NCBI RefSeq assembly: GCF_012720115.1
Contig: NZ_VNWN01000004.1
Location: 124,001 to 188,000 of the forward strand
Source: Sneathiella chinensis
GTDB taxonomy: Bacteria; Pseudomonadota; Alphaproteobacteria; Sneathiellales; Sneathiellaceae
Length of the DNA stretch: 64,000 nt
Direction: 5' to 3'
The translations under genes and the position numbers were made by a program. The first letter of the stretch is position 1, and the number at the start of each line of letters is the position of its first letter. The notes under the pieces were generated by a model, which was not told the DNA's origin, made no database searches, and was given only the letters and a program-made list of their open reading frames with translations. Positions 61,350 to 64,000 of the stretch are shown here, piece by piece.

Positions 61350-62114
61350 CTATTCCACCAAGGCGATTGCGGAAAGTTGACGACCGTAATCTGGCTCACA
61401 CCGCTTGGTGGTCCTCCGATAGCTGAAAAAATCCTCTTCATCGGTAAAGGTATCGCGGCAAATCCGGTCCGCATACCCAATTTCCAGACGTTGCAGTTGG
61501 GCCAGAACCAGACCGGTCAGGTCGAACAGGTAATGACCCGGTGCTGCCGATCGGGTGAAAAAGGGGCCGACAGGGAAGTCGAGGGCCTTGAAGTGATCCG
61601 GGAATTCGGGGCCAACCTCATAGGATGGCTGCTGGATGGCGGGGCCGACAATGGCGCGAATATTTTCCCGTTTGGCCCCGAGGCTGACCATGGCCTCGAC
61701 CACATTGGCGGAAATGTTGCCGCACGCCCCTTTCCAGCCGGAATGGGCCGCGCCAATCACGCGGGCGGTGGGATCGGCAAACAGCACCGGAACACAATCG
61801 GCTGTCAGGATGCCAAGGGCGATGCCGGGCCGATCGGTCACAAGGGCGTCGGCCTTTTCCGGGCCTGTCTGTTCCTTGCCGCGGGACAGGGTGACCACAT
61901 CGGCACTATGCACCTGATGGACTCCGACCAGATTTTTTCCCGAAAGGCCAAGGCGCTGCATGGCAATATTGCGGTTTTCAAGAACCCGGTCAGGAAGGTC
62001 GTCAGAACCAAGGCCGCAGTTCAGGCCGCGATAGATACCCTCGGACACGCCGCCTTCGCGGGTGAAGAAACCATGGGTCAGTCCGTCTTGCTCAAGTGCG
62101 GCATGTGTGATCAT
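61350..62114 (-). CDS. pgeF: Peptidoglycan editing factor PgeF (polyphenol oxidase/laccase-domain family)
   Basis: 254 residues of the DUF152/YfiH family. GFFTREGGVSEGIYRGLNCG near the N-terminus, LVGVHQVHSADVV with His, TADCVPVLFADPTARVIGAAHSGWKGACGNI with Cys and His of the Zn/catalytic site, and AIVGPAIQQPSYEVG are all family-typical. PgeF removes peptides with L-Ser in place of L-Ala from peptidoglycan precursors. It starts 1 bp after the methyltransferase stop, as in other alphaproteobacteria (lgt-midA-pgeF). Confidence 0.93.
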   Translation of the reverse strand: MITHAALEQDGLTHGFFTREGGVSEGIYRGLNCGLGSDDLPDRVLENRNIAMQRLGLSGKNLVGVHQVHSADVVTLSRGKEQTGPEKADALVTDRPGIALGILTADCVPVLFADPTARVIGAAHSGWKGACGNISANVVEAMVSLGAKRENIRAIVGPAIQQPSYEVGPEFPDHFKALDFPVGPFFTRSAAPGHYLFDLTGLVLAQLQRLEIGYADRICRDTFTDEEDFFSYRRTTKRCEPDYGRQLSAIALVE

Positions 62115-62115
62115 C

Positions 62116-63195
62116 TTATTCCTCGAAACCGGCGGGTGGGGCGGTCATTCCGGCATGGAATGTCAGAGCCTTGAACAGGGTTCCCATTTCCTCGGCGCTG
62201 ACCAGCCGGCGGTGATCTGACCGCAATTTGTCGGCTTGCTCCGTGGTGGCATTCCGGAGCAGGGTGAGGACGCGGGCCTCGATGCCCAGACGTTCCAGAA
62301 ACCGTCCCTGTGTGGTAATCGGCGCCGCAATGCAGCCTGCTTTCTGCGCTGCTTGGGCCAGATCCTGAAAATGAACATGGGCTGTCAGGTCCGCCGTGCC
62401 GGGGGCGGCAAGCGGGTCCGTGAAACGGTGGTCTTTCAGGGCTTGGAAACTGTCGCCAAAACGATCCTGCAACGGGCCATAGTCAAGGACCAGAGCAGCC
62501 CCCCGGTTCGCGGTGATGGTCTGTCCCATTCGGGTGACAATTTGCGCTGCTTCCGGGTTGATTTCAAAAACAGTCCCATCCGTCAGGGTCGCGGGGTCGG
62601 GAAGACCGTGTTCATCCGGGGATGGGATGGCCGCCCCAAGACAATAGGCAAACCCGTCGCCGTCCGTTGTGACCAGACGTTCATGCCATTCGCCGCCAAG
62701 GATTTCATATTGGCGGATCGGCAGGGCATCGAAGAATTCATTGGCAATATAGAGAACCGGTGCATCCCCAAGGTCGGGCAGTTCGGTGTGCCAGTTCAGG
62801 GTCGGGTGCTTTACCCGGTCTTTCTGAATGCGGGTCAGGCGGGCACTGGTCTCGACCATATGGACGGAGGCAGCCTTCAGAAAGTCGGGGACAATCCGCG
62901 CACTTCTGAGGGCATCCGCCATCAGGGTGCCGTTGCCGGGGCCAAGTTCCACAAGGTGAAAGCGGGACGGAGCCCCCAGCTTGGCCCAGCAATCCACACA
63001 CCAGAGGCCGATCAACTCCCCAAACATCTGGCTGATTTCCGGGGCGGTGATAAAATCGCCCTGCTGCCCGAACGGGGTTGCAGATTGATAATATCCATGC
63101 GCCGGATGGGACAGGCTTTCCTGCATGAATGTGTACAGGGACAGGGGGCCGTCAGACTGAATGCGTGCTTTCAGGATGTCGGCAAGGGCGCTCAT
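62116..63195 (-). CDS. MidA/NDUFAF7-like SAM-dependent methyltransferase
   Basis: 359 residues. SLYTFMQESLSHPAHGYYQSATPFGQQGDFITAPEISQMFGELIGLWCV near the start and LVELGPGNGTLMADALRSA as the SAM loop are the pattern of the MidA family (human NDUFAF7 methylates an Arg of complex I subunit NDUFS2). In bacteria the target is uncertain; an equivalent role on NuoD is possible. It overlaps the end of lgt by 4 bp and is followed by pgeF. Confidence 0.9.
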   Translation of the reverse strand: MSALADILKARIQSDGPLSLYTFMQESLSHPAHGYYQSATPFGQQGDFITAPEISQMFGELIGLWCVDCWAKLGAPSRFHLVELGPGNGTLMADALRSARIVPDFLKAASVHMVETSARLTRIQKDRVKHPTLNWHTELPDLGDAPVLYIANEFFDALPIRQYEILGGEWHERLVTTDGDGFAYCLGAAIPSPDEHGLPDPATLTDGTVFEINPEAAQIVTRMGQTITANRGAALVLDYGPLQDRFGDSFQALKDHRFTDPLAAPGTADLTAHVHFQDLAQAAQKAGCIAAPITTQGRFLERLGIEARVLTLLRNATTEQADKLRSDHRRLVSAEEMGTLFKALTFHAGMTAPPAGFEE

Positions 63196-64000
63196 GCTTT
63201 TACATTCTTCGGCCGGAGGATCAGATACAGGCCGATGACGATCATGGGCAGGGACAGAAGCTGCCCCATGGTCGTGCCGCCGGCAAGGAAACCAAGATGG
63301 GCGTCCGGTTGGCGGAACAGTTCGACAAAGCCGCGCGCCGCCGCATATCCCACCAGAAACAGACCGGTCAGCACGCCCGGCTTATCCGCGAGCGAGGTTC
63401 GGCGCACCCAAAGCAGGATGGCGAACAACAGGGCCCCTTCCAGCAAGGCTTCGTAAAGCTGGCTGGGATGGCGGGGCAGGGGGCCGCCGTTGGGGAATAC
63501 CATGGCCCACGGCACATCACTTGTCCGGCCGAACAGTTCCCCGTTGATAAAGTTGGCGATCCGCCCGAAAAATAGGCCGACGGGCGCTACCAGTGACAGC
63601 ATGTCCGCAAGGGCCAGCGTCGGGATATCCCGTTTTCTGCAGAACAGGAAGGCCGCGACCACAACCCCCAGAAATCCGCCGTGGAAGGACATGCCGCCCT
63701 GCCAGACCATCAGGATTTCCGACGGGTTTGCGAAATAGAAGGCGGGTTTGTAAAACAGCACATATCCCAGTCGTCCGCCCAGAACAACGCCAAGGGTGGC
63801 CCATACAAGGAAGTCATCCACATCTTTGACCGAAACGGCGGATCCGGGGGCCGCCGCAAAGCGCATCATCAGCCGCCACCCGATGACGAGGCCGGCAATA
63901 TAGGCCAGGGCGTACCACCGAATGGCAAACGGCCCGATCTGAAGCAGAACCGGGTCGATTTCGGGGAAGGCCAGGGCGAGAAACTGTGTAGAAAATGTCA
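63192..64000 (-). CDS. lgt: Prolipoprotein diacylglyceryl transferase (start just outside the window)
   Basis: The frame is open to the window end; its first two visible bases TG look like the end of an ATG whose A is base 64001, giving about 270 residues. ALAFPEIDPVLLQIGPFAIRWYALAYIAGL, WQGGMSFHGGFLG (catalytic His), GRIANFINGELFGR (Lgt signature), and HPSQLYEALLEGALLF are diagnostic. It is an inner-membrane enzyme that adds diacylglycerol to the lipobox Cys; the lipoproteins in this window would be its substrates. It overlaps the methyltransferase gene by 4 bp. Confidence 0.97.
   Translation of the reverse strand, partial: TFSTQFLALAFPEIDPVLLQIGPFAIRWYALAYIAGLVIGWRLMMRFAAAPGSAVSVKDVDDFLVWATLGVVLGGRLGYVLFYKPAFYFANPSEILMVWQGGMSFHGGFLGVVVAAFLFCRKRDIPTLALADMLSLVAPVGLFFGRIANFINGELFGRTSDVPWAMVFPNGGPLPRHPSQLYEALLEGALLFAILLWVRRTSLADKPGVLTGLFLVGYAAARGFVELFRQPDAHLGFLAGGTTMGQLLSLPMIVIGLYLILRPKNVKA

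Noticed and set aside
1-64000. tRNA, rRNA, CRISPR arrays, IS elements or prophage genes
   Set aside because: I looked for cloverleaf-type ends, regularly spaced repeats, transposase or integrase motifs and terminal repeats and saw none that I can support.

Overview
The window looks like a chromosomal segment of a free-living, GC-rich, respiring alphaproteobacterium, probably Rhodospirillales or a related order (the order is inferred). Supporting signs are the aerobic cobalamin genes cobN/cobO/cobQ/cobW, a petABC cytochrome bc1 operon with a Tat-type Rieske signal, the lgt-midA-pgeF and prs-rplY-pth-ychF gene orders, and an ALDH16-type dehydrogenase in a deo operon. I see no rRNA, tRNA, IS element, prophage or CRISPR array.

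Layout. 0-10.5 kb: cobalamin synthesis. A cobalamin riboswitch leads a minus-strand operon cobW-cobN-cobO-cobQ; a CbiX-like chelatase (cut by the window edge), cbiB and cobC flank it. 10.6-14.9 kb: mixed genes, including an orphan ABC ATPase with an altered H-loop, an SDR, a DUF924 protein, a small lipoprotein and a secreted trypsin-like protease. 15.1-28.9 kb: a surface-adhesin secretion and release region. It holds a LapB/LapC-like type I exporter, a divergent TolC, two LapG-like periplasmic proteases and two membrane sensors with Cache-like, PAS and degenerate HD-GYP domains. It also has a stand-alone protein resembling the N-terminal part of giant adhesins, and a LuxR-type regulator. No giant adhesin gene is present. 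29-31.5 kb: RluE-like pseudouridine synthase, UspA protein, nitroreductase. 31.6-47.6 kb: Skp-like chaperone, then a long nucleoside uptake and catabolism operon (BMP-type ABC importer, PNP, deoC, ALDH16, deoA, deoB, add), two unknown genes, a C45-type acyltransferase/peptidase and upp. 47.6-54.4 kb: a 41-residue Cys-rich ORF, hemF, trmL, petABC, mtaP, apt, a glyoxalase-like gene. 54.4-64 kb: dienelactone hydrolase, nfeD/SPFH pair, ychF-pth-rplY-prs, an unknown lipoprotein, pgeF-midA-lgt.

Most notable. In the adhesin region each LapG-like gene sits beside a sensor whose HD-GYP domain has lost metal ligands. The LapG-like protein in the exporter operon has Ser in place of the catalytic Cys, while the second copy keeps Cys-His-Asp. 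In the known Lap system, LapD (a degenerate GGDEF-EAL protein) senses c-di-GMP and sequesters LapG. Here the degenerate HD-GYP proteins are the obvious candidates for that job, which would be a differently built version of the switch. This is inference from gene order and residues, not demonstrated function.

The nucleoside operon forms a coherent path: import, phosphorolysis by PNP and DeoA, isomerisation by DeoB, cleavage by DeoC, and probable oxidation of the released aldehyde by ALDH16. Base salvage would be by Upp and Apt.
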